From Owenweeksia sp964619125 (lineage in GTDB: Bacteria; Bacteroidota; Bacteroidia; Flavobacteriales; Schleiferiaceae): a stretch of 64,000 nucleotides of DNA. Under the pieces are notes generated by a model, which saw only the letters and a program-made list of their open reading frames with translations, had not been told where the DNA came from and searched no databases. Shown in pieces: positions 1-8,467 of the stretch (positions are counted from its first letter, which is position 1; each line of letters opens with the position of its first letter). The position numbers were made by a program, and so were the translations under genes. Location: positions 19,748-83,747 of the forward strand of contig CAZUCA010000004.1 of NCBI GenBank assembly GCA_964619125.1. The letters run 5' to 3'.

Positions 1-257
1 TGGCGCTAAAAACAGAATTGGAAAAGGGCGGGGCGCAAATTGAGATTGGAGAAGATTTCCTGCGGGTTGAAGCAGGCCTTCAATCGATTCGTGGCCTGGA
101 GTTTGAGACCTACCAGGATCACAGAATGGCAATGGCCCTGGCACCGCTGGCACTACACGAAGAAATTATTGTGAAGGACCCCGGGGTAGTGGAAAAAAGC
201 TACCCCCACTTTTGGCAGCACCTGGAGTCAGCAGGTTATCAATTAACACCTGATTAA
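1..257 (+). CDS. aroA: 3-phosphoshikimate 1-carboxyvinyltransferase (EPSP synthase), C-terminal fragment
   Basis: This is the last 84 or so codons of a gene that begins left of the window; the frame is open from base 3 and ends with TAA at 255-257. EPSP synthase joins shikimate-3-phosphate and phosphoenolpyruvate in the cytoplasmic chorismate pathway. The visible part carries the family's C-terminal signatures: the TYQDHRMAMA segment, whose D-H-R motif contributes to the active site, and DPGVVEKSYPHFW close to the end. The N-terminal domain cannot be assessed. A 49-base gap separates it from the phosphatase gene on the same strand, with no clear terminator between them. Confidence 0.93.
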   Translation, partial: ALKTELEKGGAQIEIGEDFLRVEAGLQSIRGLEFETYQDHRMAMALAPLALHEEIIVKDPGVVEKSYPHFWQHLESAGYQLTPD

Positions 258-306
258 GCTTGGTTTAAAGTCAATCTGTTTCATTTAACCCTAGATTCTA
301 AATTCT

Positions 307-1395
307 ATGAAGATATATTTTGCTAGCCTCCTGATCCTAATATCAGTATGCACTTCCCGGGCACAGGAGAAACCCCTTAACGTAATTTTGCTCATTGGAG
401 ATGGTATGGGGCTGGCACAGATGAGTACGGCCTATTTCTATAAGGAAAATGGTGCGCCCAACTTTTCACGCTTTCCGGTGGTGGGCTTAAGTCAGACATC
501 ATCTTCCAAAGAAAAAATTACCGACTCGGCTGCCGGGGCCACCGCCTTTGCAACCGGTAAAAGAACCTACAATGGGGCCATCGGGGTTGATGATGAGAAG
601 GATCCCGTGGAAACTCTGGTGGAGCGCTTTGAGGAAAGAGGAAAAATGACGGGTGTTATTGCCACCTCCTCCATTACCCATGCTACCCCGGCCAGCTTTT
701 ATGCCCATGTGGAATCACGCCGCAAAGAAGATGAAATTGCCCGCCAGCTGGTCAGCTCTGAGGTTGACTTCTTTGCCGGCGGCGGCCAGCGCTATTTTAG
801 CGAGGGTGTTAACTCTGATTTGATTAAGGAGGCAAACAAACAGGGTATTACTCTTAACTTCGATAGCCTGCTGGCACCAGAGCCTTTGTCTACTGGCCGT
901 TATGGCTTTTTATTGGCCGATCGCGGTATGCCCGCCATGGCCGAAGGCCGGGGCGATTTTTTGCCACGGGCAACGGAAATAGCCATAAACTTCCTAGACC
1001 AGGAAAAAGAGGGTTTTTTCCTGATGGTGGAAGGATCACAAATCGACTGGGGCGGGCACGCCAACAATGCCGATTACATTATTCGCGAGGTGATTGATTT
1101 TGATGAAGCGGTAGGCAGAGCTCTCGATTTTGCTGAGAAAGATGGCAATACCCTGGTGATTGTAACCGCCGATCACGAAACCGGTGGTTTTAGCCTCAGC
1201 AGTGAAAAGAAAAGAGTGCCTTTTCAGGGTCTTAAAAATGACTACCATTCAATTGCGCCTACTTTCAGTACCGATGGACATAGCGCTACTATGGTGCCGG
1301 TGCTGGCCTTTGGTCCGGGAGCCGAACTGTTTAGCGGCATTTACCTGAACACGGAGATTCACCGGAAAATTGTGCAGCTGACCAGCGGTGATTAA
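307..1395 (+). CDS. secreted alkaline phosphatase (PhoA family)
   Basis: A 362-residue phosphomonoesterase, probably periplasmic: residues 1-19 form a signal peptide ending in SRAQ. Metal and catalytic motifs are in the expected order: GDGMG near residue 31 (first metal aspartate), TDSAAGATAFATG near 72-84 with the nucleophile Ser74, a THATPASFYAH segment near 124, EGSQIDWGGHANN around 243, TADHETGGF around 288, and a final DGHSA histidine near 324. The length fits the compact bacterial form, shorter than E. coli PhoA. Family membership is clear; whether it releases phosphate from organic esters in vivo is inferred. Its stop codon overlaps that of the convergent gene on the minus strand by 4 bases. 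Confidence 0.93.
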   Translation: MKIYFASLLILISVCTSRAQEKPLNVILLIGDGMGLAQMSTAYFYKENGAPNFSRFPVVGLSQTSSSKEKITDSAAGATAFATGKRTYNGAIGVDDEKDPVETLVERFEERGKMTGVIATSSITHATPASFYAHVESRRKEDEIARQLVSSEVDFFAGGGQRYFSEGVNSDLIKEANKQGITLNFDSLLAPEPLSTGRYGFLLADRGMPAMAEGRGDFLPRATEIAINFLDQEKEGFFLMVEGSQIDWGGHANNADYIIREVIDFDEAVGRALDFAEKDGNTLVIVTADHETGGFSLSSEKKRVPFQGLKNDYHSIAPTFSTDGHSATMVPVLAFGPGAELFSGIYLNTEIHRKIVQLTSGD

Positions 1396-2582
1396 GCCCC
1401 GTCCTGAAGCCAGAAGCTCACAAAAAGGGTGATGAGGCTGAGTACCAGGCCGCCTACAAAGATGGTATAGGAGATGTTCAGGAGGCGGTATTTCTTTCGC
1501 AGTACAAAGCCGAGGTTATAGAGATCCTTTGACAGGTCATCATACAGCAGCTCCTGGTTTTCCTTCAGTGAATTGAGGTGATCAACGAAGCGGTCTTTGG
1601 GAATTTGCAGGAAGTTTCCAAAGAATAACAGGCTCACTTTGTGTTGCCTTACATCCTCTTCGGTGAAGCTCACCCCTGAGGCTTTGGGCATGGCTGAAAA
1701 AACCGCAAAAATGATAGTGGCCAGGGCAGTGATCATCAATACTATTACCGGTGCCAGAATGTAAACATTTTGTGAACCGGAGAGATCGGTGAAACTCAGC
1801 TGAGTGGTGCTTACGGTAATCAGTATCGAAAGAACCAGGGTGTTGATGCTGATGATCATATTGGCCTTGCCATCCGCAATGCTGCTTAGGTCGATGTGAT
1901 TGCGCAAAGTGGTGCGGTAGAGGGTGTCTACCCCGCGTCCGAAGTCTTTACCGGTTTTACGGCGGGTGGTTTTCTTTTCTGATTTTACAATCTGCTCACG
2001 CTGCTTGGCGATGTTTTTGTTTTTGCGGGTGGCATATTCGCCACGGCCCTCTGGCGTCATAAAGCGCGTGCTCAGCAGTAGCTCCAGCAGTTCCCGGTCA
2101 TTCTGCTCCAGAGACTTTTCCTCACCCGCTAGTTTTTCCTTTTCTATTTGCAGCAATTCCCCCCGGCGGGCAAAGCGCTTGCGGCCCACAAATGACCAGC
2201 GGGCATCGTATAGCAGGCATTCAAGCTCGTTTTTAGGCTCGTGATCGGGATGAGTACTCATAATCAGTTGCTCCACCCTTTCAATGCGCTCATTAGGATG
2301 TTGCTGCTGCTCCAAAAACTTGCGTGCCTGTTGGGCACTGCGTTCCTCATGCCCGTCTTTGCCGCCTACAAATCCCACGTCGTGGAACCAGCCGGCCAGG
2401 ATAAGATCTTCACGCTCTTCCTCAGAAAGCTCTGAATCCTCCGTCAGGTCAGCACATTGGCTGGCCACTTCCTGAGCGTGATCGAAGTTGTGAAAGACAA
2501 ATTCTTCGGGGAGTTTTTCAATCAGTAATTCCTGAACGTATTGTTCGGCTTTGCTGAGAATACCGTTATTGTTTTCTGACAT
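1392..2582 (-). CDS. HD-domain protein fused to a Pycsar-effector-like (DUF5706/PycTM) membrane domain
   Basis: A 396-residue protein in two parts. Residues 1-140 resemble an HD phosphohydrolase: FHNFDHA near 30-36, the WFHDVG core at 65-70, a later histidine-rich HEERSAQQA and THPDHE, and YDA near 128. A charged, Lys/Arg/Glu-rich helical linker follows to about residue 215. The C-terminal half has LRNHIDLSSIADGKANMI, then two membrane segments (about 240-258 and 270-290), a cytosolic stretch and a last membrane helix near 370-390. This is the pattern of the DUF5706 domain, the membrane effector of some Pycsar anti-phage systems, where a cyclic pyrimidine nucleotide triggers membrane damage. 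No cyclase gene is adjacent, so a defence role is not established; HD-DUF5706 proteins are also found alone in Bacteroidota. An 18-base palindrome lies upstream. Confidence 0.8.
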   Translation of the reverse strand: MSENNNGILSKAEQYVQELLIEKLPEEFVFHNFDHAQEVASQCADLTEDSELSEEEREDLILAGWFHDVGFVGGKDGHEERSAQQARKFLEQQQHPNERIERVEQLIMSTHPDHEPKNELECLLYDARWSFVGRKRFARRGELLQIEKEKLAGEEKSLEQNDRELLELLLSTRFMTPEGRGEYATRKNKNIAKQREQIVKSEKKTTRRKTGKDFGRGVDTLYRTTLRNHIDLSSIADGKANMIISINTLVLSILITVSTTQLSFTDLSGSQNVYILAPVIVLMITALATIIFAVFSAMPKASGVSFTEEDVRQHKVSLLFFGNFLQIPKDRFVDHLNSLKENQELLYDDLSKDLYNLGFVLRKKYRLLNISYTIFVGGLVLSLITLFVSFWLQDGA

Positions 2583-2628
2583 TTGGTTGATGATACTTTT
2601 CAGCCGGAATACGCCTATCCGGTTATGG

Positions 2629-2646
2629 TCATAGTTTAAACTATGA
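2629..2646. promoter_or_regulatory. 18-base perfect palindrome, operator-like
   Basis: TCATAGTTTAAACTATGA equals its own reverse complement over all 18 bases. It sits 46 bases upstream of the HD-DUF5706 start (minus strand) and 41 bases beyond the stop of the helix-hairpin-helix gene, in non-coding DNA. There is no T-run beside it and its centre cannot form a hairpin loop without losing pairs, so a binding site for a dimeric regulator is more likely than a terminator. Which protein binds it is unknown. Confidence 0.45.
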
Positions 2647-2687
2647 AATCGGCCTGATAGTTCGGTAATGGTTACAAGGACGCGTCC

Positions 2688-4721
2688 TCAGAGTTTAAGC
2701 GCCAGCTGCAGCTTTAGTTCGCTCAGTAGAGGACCGTTTATCTGCTGGTTTCCGGAGCCAATACTCTGGCGGTCAAAAAAGCGTGTTTGGCTGTAGCGAA
2801 ACTGCAGTTCCAGCTTTTCACTAAACTCAAAGTCGGCCAGCAGATAAAATTTCACCGCCCGCCCATAATAGGGTGGAATACTGAAAGAATAGCTGAGGTC
2901 ATTTTCGTAGGCGTAGATACGGGCATCATAGTCTTCCACCTCAATTAAAGCATAGCGGCCGGTTAATTGTAAAGGTGTTTTTTGAAAGCGATATTTAATA
3001 TCCTGAAAGATCAGCAGGCCATGGGAGTCCTGTCTGGCATGCTGATACCTGCTACGCTCAAAACGGGTGGCGAGCCCCAGGCTCCTTGACAGCCGATATG
3101 CCAGGTGAAGGCGGGTGCTGCTGCGGTGCCGATCGCTGACCTGTGGCAGTGTTTCGGTTGAGGAGCGATCATAAGCATTCTGTTCATATTTATGCCGGAG
3201 GTAGGCGGTAAAGCGCCGGCTGAAATAGCCTTCCAGCTGCGCCATGAGTTCCGCTCCTTCAGAAGGAGCCGATACCCGATAGCGAGGCCAGCTGAAATAA
3301 TAGAGGTCGGCATAGCCTTGCAGGGTGAAGATCGGGCTCAGCAACCACTGGATCCCCAGGTAACTTCCTCTTTCGCCACTTTGGCCACTTTCGGCGAATG
3401 GAGCGGTATAAAAATGTGTATACCCGGTGCTAAACCGGCGATGGAGAAGGCTGAGGAAAAAACCATCAGCCGGATTAGTATGCAAACCAACCGTAAAAGC
3501 GCCTTTGCCATTCTGGTCAATAGCCATTTCAGCAAAGAAGTTGAGATCACGATAGAGCCAGTTAAAGTCGGTGGAGAAATTACTGAGATCATTGCCCCTA
3601 AAGCGGTATCGTTGATAAAGCTGCCGGCCGGGCTCAAGCGGCAGATCAAGTTGGTAGTTTACCGCGGTAGCACCCACACTCATATTATTTTTGCGGTAGC
3701 TGAGATTGGCGCCGAAACAGCGCAGGCGGTTGCTGTGGCGGTCGGCCAGTTCGGCCTCGGTTCGGTGTAAGCCAGTGCTCTGCAGGGAGCTGGCTTCGGT
3801 AGTGGCCCCACTCGAATCAGGCTGGAGGTTGGCATCCTGGCGGTGGCTGCTGTAAAATGCACTGAGCTCCCATGATTTTGCCAACTGGTAAGTGGTGGCA
3901 ATACCCCGTAAAAAGCGGTTTTCCTCACTACCGGTAAAGGGCGTGAAACCCGGGGCATAACGTTTTATTTCAGTCGCTTCAGCTGATTTACCAAAAGCGG
4001 GGCTGCTCCACAAGGCCAGCCCCTGCCCGAAGCTGGCGTGATAATCGCCAATAATTACAGCCTTCAGTTTACCATAGTTGCGCAACGCCAGGTGGCCCGA
4101 CCAATGGTCGACCCGTGCTTTTTGTCCGGAAGGGGCCAGGGCTTCGCCGGCATCTTGCTGGAGCACCAGTCCGGCGGATAAGAGATTGCCGTAATTGGCC
4201 CGGTAGCGAAAATAACCTTGGTAAGGGCTGCCCAGGTAGGGCGAGCTGGCCTCAGGCGTATATCCCCTCCTTTCTTGTAATATACGACCGCCACGCAGTA
4301 GCAGGTGGTGACGACTGTAGCTCACAATGCGCTGGAGCCGCAATAGGGGGTAACTCTGGCGGGGGCTAAAGTTAAGGTACGGCAGGATTTTCACAATCGT
4401 CTCCTGGTCAAATCCCTTAACGGCCATGAGTTCATAGGCTGAGTATATCACCCCGGAAGTCTCGCGGTACTGAATGAGATTGGCGGCCTGAAAAATGTTG
4501 AGATAGGGAATCTGAAGTAAATCTTCGGTTGTGGCGAAATTGAGCTTGATGGGGTTTTGTTTTAACATCTGCAGCCTTTCTGCTAGCTGGATAAGGTCAG
4601 CAGTGCCCTCCTCTGATTGTTCTGCCAGGGATTCCAGTTGTAGTTCCAGTGATTCGGTTGGGGTTTGGGCACAAACAGCCTTAAAAAGAAGAAAGCCGGT
4701 TATGACCACCAGCCGCCGCAT
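2688..4721 (-). CDS. secreted helix-hairpin-helix protein with outer-membrane beta-barrel
   Basis: A 677-residue envelope protein. Residues 1-18 are a signal peptide (ends VCAQ). A ComEA-like double helix-hairpin-helix region follows at about 58-118, with KLNFATTEDLLQIPYLN and YELMAVKGFDQETIVKILPY as its two hairpins; in ComEA such hairpins bind DNA. From about residue 130 to the C-terminus the sequence consists of alternating aromatic and polar strands (RYRANYGNLLSAGLVLQQ, FRYSQTRFF and a final LKLQLALKL), as in an outer-membrane barrel. This architecture recurs in Bacteroidota as an uncharacterised family. Its start overlaps the preceding gene's stop by one base (TAATG), so the two are co-translated. 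DNA uptake is a possibility, not a demonstrated role. Confidence 0.72.
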   Translation of the reverse strand: MRRLVVITGFLLFKAVCAQTPTESLELQLESLAEQSEEGTADLIQLAERLQMLKQNPIKLNFATTEDLLQIPYLNIFQAANLIQYRETSGVIYSAYELMAVKGFDQETIVKILPYLNFSPRQSYPLLRLQRIVSYSRHHLLLRGGRILQERRGYTPEASSPYLGSPYQGYFRYRANYGNLLSAGLVLQQDAGEALAPSGQKARVDHWSGHLALRNYGKLKAVIIGDYHASFGQGLALWSSPAFGKSAEATEIKRYAPGFTPFTGSEENRFLRGIATTYQLAKSWELSAFYSSHRQDANLQPDSSGATTEASSLQSTGLHRTEAELADRHSNRLRCFGANLSYRKNNMSVGATAVNYQLDLPLEPGRQLYQRYRFRGNDLSNFSTDFNWLYRDLNFFAEMAIDQNGKGAFTVGLHTNPADGFFLSLLHRRFSTGYTHFYTAPFAESGQSGERGSYLGIQWLLSPIFTLQGYADLYYFSWPRYRVSAPSEGAELMAQLEGYFSRRFTAYLRHKYEQNAYDRSSTETLPQVSDRHRSSTRLHLAYRLSRSLGLATRFERSRYQHARQDSHGLLIFQDIKYRFQKTPLQLTGRYALIEVEDYDARIYAYENDLSYSFSIPPYYGRAVKFYLLADFEFSEKLELQFRYSQTRFFDRQSIGSGNQQINGPLLSELKLQLALKL

Positions 4722-5536
4722 TAAAAGTCGAATTGGAAGGAAGCAGCGGCATTATTGCCAAGTGGTCCCGCATATTCATAGCCCAGGTCAAAATGTAAAA
4801 GGTGATAATTAAGACCAATACCAAAATGACTGCTATGGGGTTGGAAGCGCATACCAGCTCTTAGGCTCAGGAGGTCCAGGGGGAGGTACTCTGCCCCCAG
4901 GCCATAGCGTTCATTTTTTCCAAGCTGTTTCTCCAGACTGCCGCAGAGCAGAAAGTGTTCCGAAAACAGGTAACTGCTGCCAAGGCTCCACACCAGGGGG
5001 TGTCGCTCCTGGGTTTGTTCATTGAGATAAAAATAACTGGGATTGCTGATGGAAAGGGCAAAGTGAAGTTGGTCGGTGGCCTTGGCCAGCATGCCCACAT
5101 CAAAAGTAATGGAAGAGGGTGAGCTGTGGCTGCTCTCGGCAATGTGAAGATGATGATAATTTAGCTGTAACCCAAAGGAGTAATAGGGCGAGAACTGGCG
5201 CGCATAGCCCAATCCCAGGGTACTTTGATTATAATCTTCAAAGCCGAAATAGCGGGCGGCAAGGTTGAATACACCCAGGGAGCTGGGCTGCAGGTAGCTG
5301 GATTGAAACAGCGCTAATTCGGGTAGAAAATAGCGCTGACTCAAGCCGAATCCGGCGAGGGGATTTTCAATAAATGCGGTGGTAGCAACATTTTGCCAGG
5401 GTGACCAGGCGTCACTCAGGGTTAGGGTGCTGGAAGCCAGGCCGGTGGCGCGCCCTGATGCCTGGCTGGGTAAATATTGTGCGCCGCTCATTAGCGGTAA
5501 AAAAAGTCCTATCAATAACATTCGCACAATCATCAT
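4721..5536 (-). CDS. PorV/PorQ-like outer-membrane barrel protein
   Basis: A 271-residue protein with a signal peptide (residues 1-19, ending SGAQ) followed by amphipathic beta-strands throughout and a terminal phenylalanine (FQFDF), the usual end of an outer-membrane barrel. The early GRATGLASSTLTLSDAWSPWQNVA segment, with its small residues, aspartate and paired tryptophans, resembles the N-terminus of the PorV/PorQ family, whose members include the T9SS shuttle proteins; that likeness is by eye only. It is the first gene of a two-gene unit with the helix-hairpin-helix barrel. It starts 36 bases from the divergent sensor kinase gene, so the short gap must hold promoters for both directions, though I see no clean box. 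Confidence 0.6.
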   Translation of the reverse strand: MMIVRMLLIGLFLPLMSGAQYLPSQASGRATGLASSTLTLSDAWSPWQNVATTAFIENPLAGFGLSQRYFLPELALFQSSYLQPSSLGVFNLAARYFGFEDYNQSTLGLGYARQFSPYYSFGLQLNYHHLHIAESSHSSPSSITFDVGMLAKATDQLHFALSISNPSYFYLNEQTQERHPLVWSLGSSYLFSEHFLLCGSLEKQLGKNERYGLGAEYLPLDLLSLRAGMRFQPHSSHFGIGLNYHLLHFDLGYEYAGPLGNNAAASFQFDF

Positions 5537-5572
5537 TGTAATTTAAGATTTTATTAAGCAATATTTAGACTC

Positions 5573-8443
5573 GTGAAATTGCATCGCAGCGCTCCCATAG
5601 CAGCCTTTGGCACCATACTTTTTTGGGGTCTCCTGAACCTGATAGGTGGGGTGGCTTCCGCTCAGCAGTATGTATTTCAAAAGATTGGCCTTGAGCAGGG
5701 TATCCCTTCCGCCCGGGTCAACGATATGTTGCAGGACCAACGCGGTCTGTACTGGCTGGCCACCGAAGGCGCGGGATTGGTACTTTACGATGGTTTCAAC
5801 TTCAGACAAGTGCAGCCAGACCGCTCTGACTGGCGTCCGGTAATAGATCATATCGAAGAAGACAGCAGTGGCAATTTGTGGTTGAGTAGCGAAAACAACC
5901 TTATTCGCTACGATGGCCATAACTTCAGGCAGTTTAGTTTGCCGGCTGGCGCCGGACGTATCCGGGCCATTGCCCTGCAGCCGGAGGGAAGACACCGGGT
6001 AGCCACCAGCCAGAAAGTGTATGAGCTGCGAAAAGATTCGCTTTACCTGCTGGCGGGCTCTACCACAGGCCTTATTCTCGACTACTGCTTTTACGCAGGA
6101 CATTGGTACCAGGCTGGCGCAGAAGGCCTTTTTGCGGATGGAGAGTTGCTGCAGGCCGGCCTTTGCCGGCAACTGCTGCTGAACGATGGGGTGCTGTATG
6201 CCGCCACGGCCGGGGCGGTTGTAAAAATTGAAAAGGATACTGTGCCCTCTGTGGTGCTAAATCGCGCCGGGGTATTTCTTACCAGCTATCAGGGGAGCTT
6301 TGCCGCCCTCAGCGGCGACAGCCTTTTTATTCCCTACAAGGGTGCCATGACCGTGCTGAGCGCCGGTAATGGCCTGCCAGACCTGGCTTATAATGGTCTT
6401 TACCTGGATGATAGTGACATGCTATGGCTGTATTCTGATGAGGGCCTGGTAAAATTTCAGGGACTGGGAGTGCGAAAATATGGGGCAAAAAGTGGTCTTG
6501 GGGAGGTGGTGTCGGTACTCAGGGCTCAAGATGAACTATGGCTGGGCACCTCCAGGGGCCTGGCCCGGATCGATGGGGATGGAAGATTAAGCCAGTTTCC
6601 TGAAAGTGCCGCTTTTGGGGTTATTCTGGCTATTGCCGAGTATAAAGGTGCCATCTGGCTGGGTACCGAAAGTGGCCTTCTTCGCTATGATGGCCGGCGC
6701 TTTCGCAAAATGCGCCTATCGGCGGAGGGCAATGATTTTATCTTTTCGCTCTATGCCAATCAGGAGGGCTTGTGGATTGGTACCGGCAGTGGTATAGTGC
6801 GTTACCATCAAGGAGCCTTTCTTGACATTACTACTGCCGAAAATCTACCGGTCTCCACCATTTATGGGATTTCTGAGGCTCCCGATGGCAGCCTTTGGTT
6901 TGGTACCTATACCAGTGGCTTTATCGTAAAAGAAAAACAGAAATGGTCATTGCGGAAAGCAATGGGAGGGGTGGCTTTTGACAGCCTGCGCTTTAGCAGC
7001 TTTAAGGCGATGGGTAGTAATGAACTGTGGGCAGGAAGCCTGAATGACGGGCTGTATCATTTCACCCGGGATAAGGTGCATCATCTCAGCCCTGATCGCC
7101 TCGACTTTGCTGAAATACTAGCCATGGATTTTGCCGAAGACCGCCTTTGGCTGGGCACCAATAAAGGCCTTTACCACTTACAAAAAAGTGGTGACGACTA
7201 TAGTATTCGCCGTGATCAGAGTACTCAGTTGCTTGAAAGCGGGAGCTTTTCCATTAGCGCTCTTCACGCCGCCGGTGGTCAGCTACTGGCTGGCACCCAA
7301 AACGGTTTATTGCTAATAGAGCTTGAGGAGGAGTTACGCTCACGGCCCGATCCACGGCTCATTATCACTGATGTGGAATTGTTTTTTGGCGAAGTATCGG
7401 GACTGGAGGAATATGCGGAGGGTACCACCGCCTTCACCAATCTTCCCCAATCCCTGATTTTGCCACACGATCTCAACTTTCTCAGTTTCACCCTGGCCGG
7501 CCTGAGTGGCTATCAACCCGAAGAACTGATTTACCGCTACCGCATTAAGGGCAACGGTGAGTGGACGGAAGCAGGTAGCAGACGGGAGGCTGTATTTGCC
7601 AATCTCGACCCCGGTAGTTATCGCTTTGAGGCCCAGGTGTCACGCACGGGCGATGACTGGAGTAATACCCAGGTCAGTTATCCGTTTCAAATAAACGCAC
7701 CGCTCTGGCAGCGCTGGTATTTTGTAGTGTCGATAGTGGTAGTGGCCGGCGCCATTATTTACCTCTATTTACATGAAAGGATCAGCCGCAGCAATCAACG
7801 GCTGAAACTGGAGAATTCATTGATGGAAATGGAGCGAAAGGCATTGCGCCTGCAGATGAACCCGCACTTTATTTTCAATGCCCTCGATTCGATCAGTAGT
7901 TTCATCTTCAGAAACGATCCCAAACAGGCGGTACGGTATCTCAATAATTTCGCAAAATTAATGAGGCTCACACTTGAATCATCAATGGAGCACCTTCATC
8001 CGGTGGAGACTGAAGTAGGAATTCTAAAGAACTACCTTGAACTGGAGAAGTTGCGGTTCAGGGATAAATTTGATTATCAGATTGAGCTGGATGATGAAAT
8101 TGATTACAATGTTGGTATCCCGCCCATGCTGATCCAGCCCCATGTGGAAAATGCCATTTTGCATGGGATTAAACCCAAGAAAGAAAAAGCGCATTTAACG
8201 ATTCGCTTTATCTTAGAAGAGGAGATGTTAATCTGCGAAGTGGAGGATGATGGCATCGGGAGGGCGGCTTCAAGGCAGCTGGCCAAGCGGAAGGATCATC
8301 GCAGCATGGCAACGCGCATAAACAAAGACCGCTTAAAGCTCCTGGCTAAGGCCATGAATGAAAATGTGGATATTAAGATAATTGACTTGCCCCGGGCGGG
8401 TGGAACCAAAGTGATAATACGCTTACCGGCAAAAAGTATTTAA
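5573..8443 (+). CDS. beta-propeller sensor histidine kinase (LytS/YehU type)
   Basis: A 956-residue membrane sensor kinase starting with GTG. Residues 1-31 are a signal peptide. From about 32 to 600 there are propeller repeats of the Reg_prop kind, seen as recurring LWLGT/IWLGTESGLLRYDG-like units. A Y_Y_Y-type immunoglobulin-like domain follows (about 640-715), then a membrane helix near 720-742. The cytoplasmic part is a His_kinase domain with LQMNPHFIFNALDSIS and phospho-acceptor His near 765, then an ATPase domain with the N-box QPHVENAILHGI and VEDDGIG. The GTG start is supported by the complete signal peptide right after it. A LytTR regulator follows 24 bases downstream, so the two form a two-component pair; the ligand sensed is unknown. 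Confidence 0.92.
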   Translation: MKLHRSAPIAAFGTILFWGLLNLIGGVASAQQYVFQKIGLEQGIPSARVNDMLQDQRGLYWLATEGAGLVLYDGFNFRQVQPDRSDWRPVIDHIEEDSSGNLWLSSENNLIRYDGHNFRQFSLPAGAGRIRAIALQPEGRHRVATSQKVYELRKDSLYLLAGSTTGLILDYCFYAGHWYQAGAEGLFADGELLQAGLCRQLLLNDGVLYAATAGAVVKIEKDTVPSVVLNRAGVFLTSYQGSFAALSGDSLFIPYKGAMTVLSAGNGLPDLAYNGLYLDDSDMLWLYSDEGLVKFQGLGVRKYGAKSGLGEVVSVLRAQDELWLGTSRGLARIDGDGRLSQFPESAAFGVILAIAEYKGAIWLGTESGLLRYDGRRFRKMRLSAEGNDFIFSLYANQEGLWIGTGSGIVRYHQGAFLDITTAENLPVSTIYGISEAPDGSLWFGTYTSGFIVKEKQKWSLRKAMGGVAFDSLRFSSFKAMGSNELWAGSLNDGLYHFTRDKVHHLSPDRLDFAEILAMDFAEDRLWLGTNKGLYHLQKSGDDYSIRRDQSTQLLESGSFSISALHAAGGQLLAGTQNGLLLIELEEELRSRPDPRLIITDVELFFGEVSGLEEYAEGTTAFTNLPQSLILPHDLNFLSFTLAGLSGYQPEELIYRYRIKGNGEWTEAGSRREAVFANLDPGSYRFEAQVSRTGDDWSNTQVSYPFQINAPLWQRWYFVVSIVVVAGAIIYLYLHERISRSNQRLKLENSLMEMERKALRLQMNPHFIFNALDSISSFIFRNDPKQAVRYLNNFAKLMRLTLESSMEHLHPVETEVGILKNYLELEKLRFRDKFDYQIELDDEIDYNVGIPPMLIQPHVENAILHGIKPKKEKAHLTIRFILEEEMLICEVEDDGIGRAASRQLAKRKDHRSMATRINKDRLKLLAKAMNENVDIKIIDLPRAGGTKVIIRLPAKSI

Positions 8444-8467
8444 TGAAATTCTAAAAGTAGAACTGTT

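Noticed and set aside
1392..2582. A complete Pycsar defence system
   Set aside because: Only an effector-like gene is present; no uridylate or cytidylate cyclase or other defence gene is adjacent.
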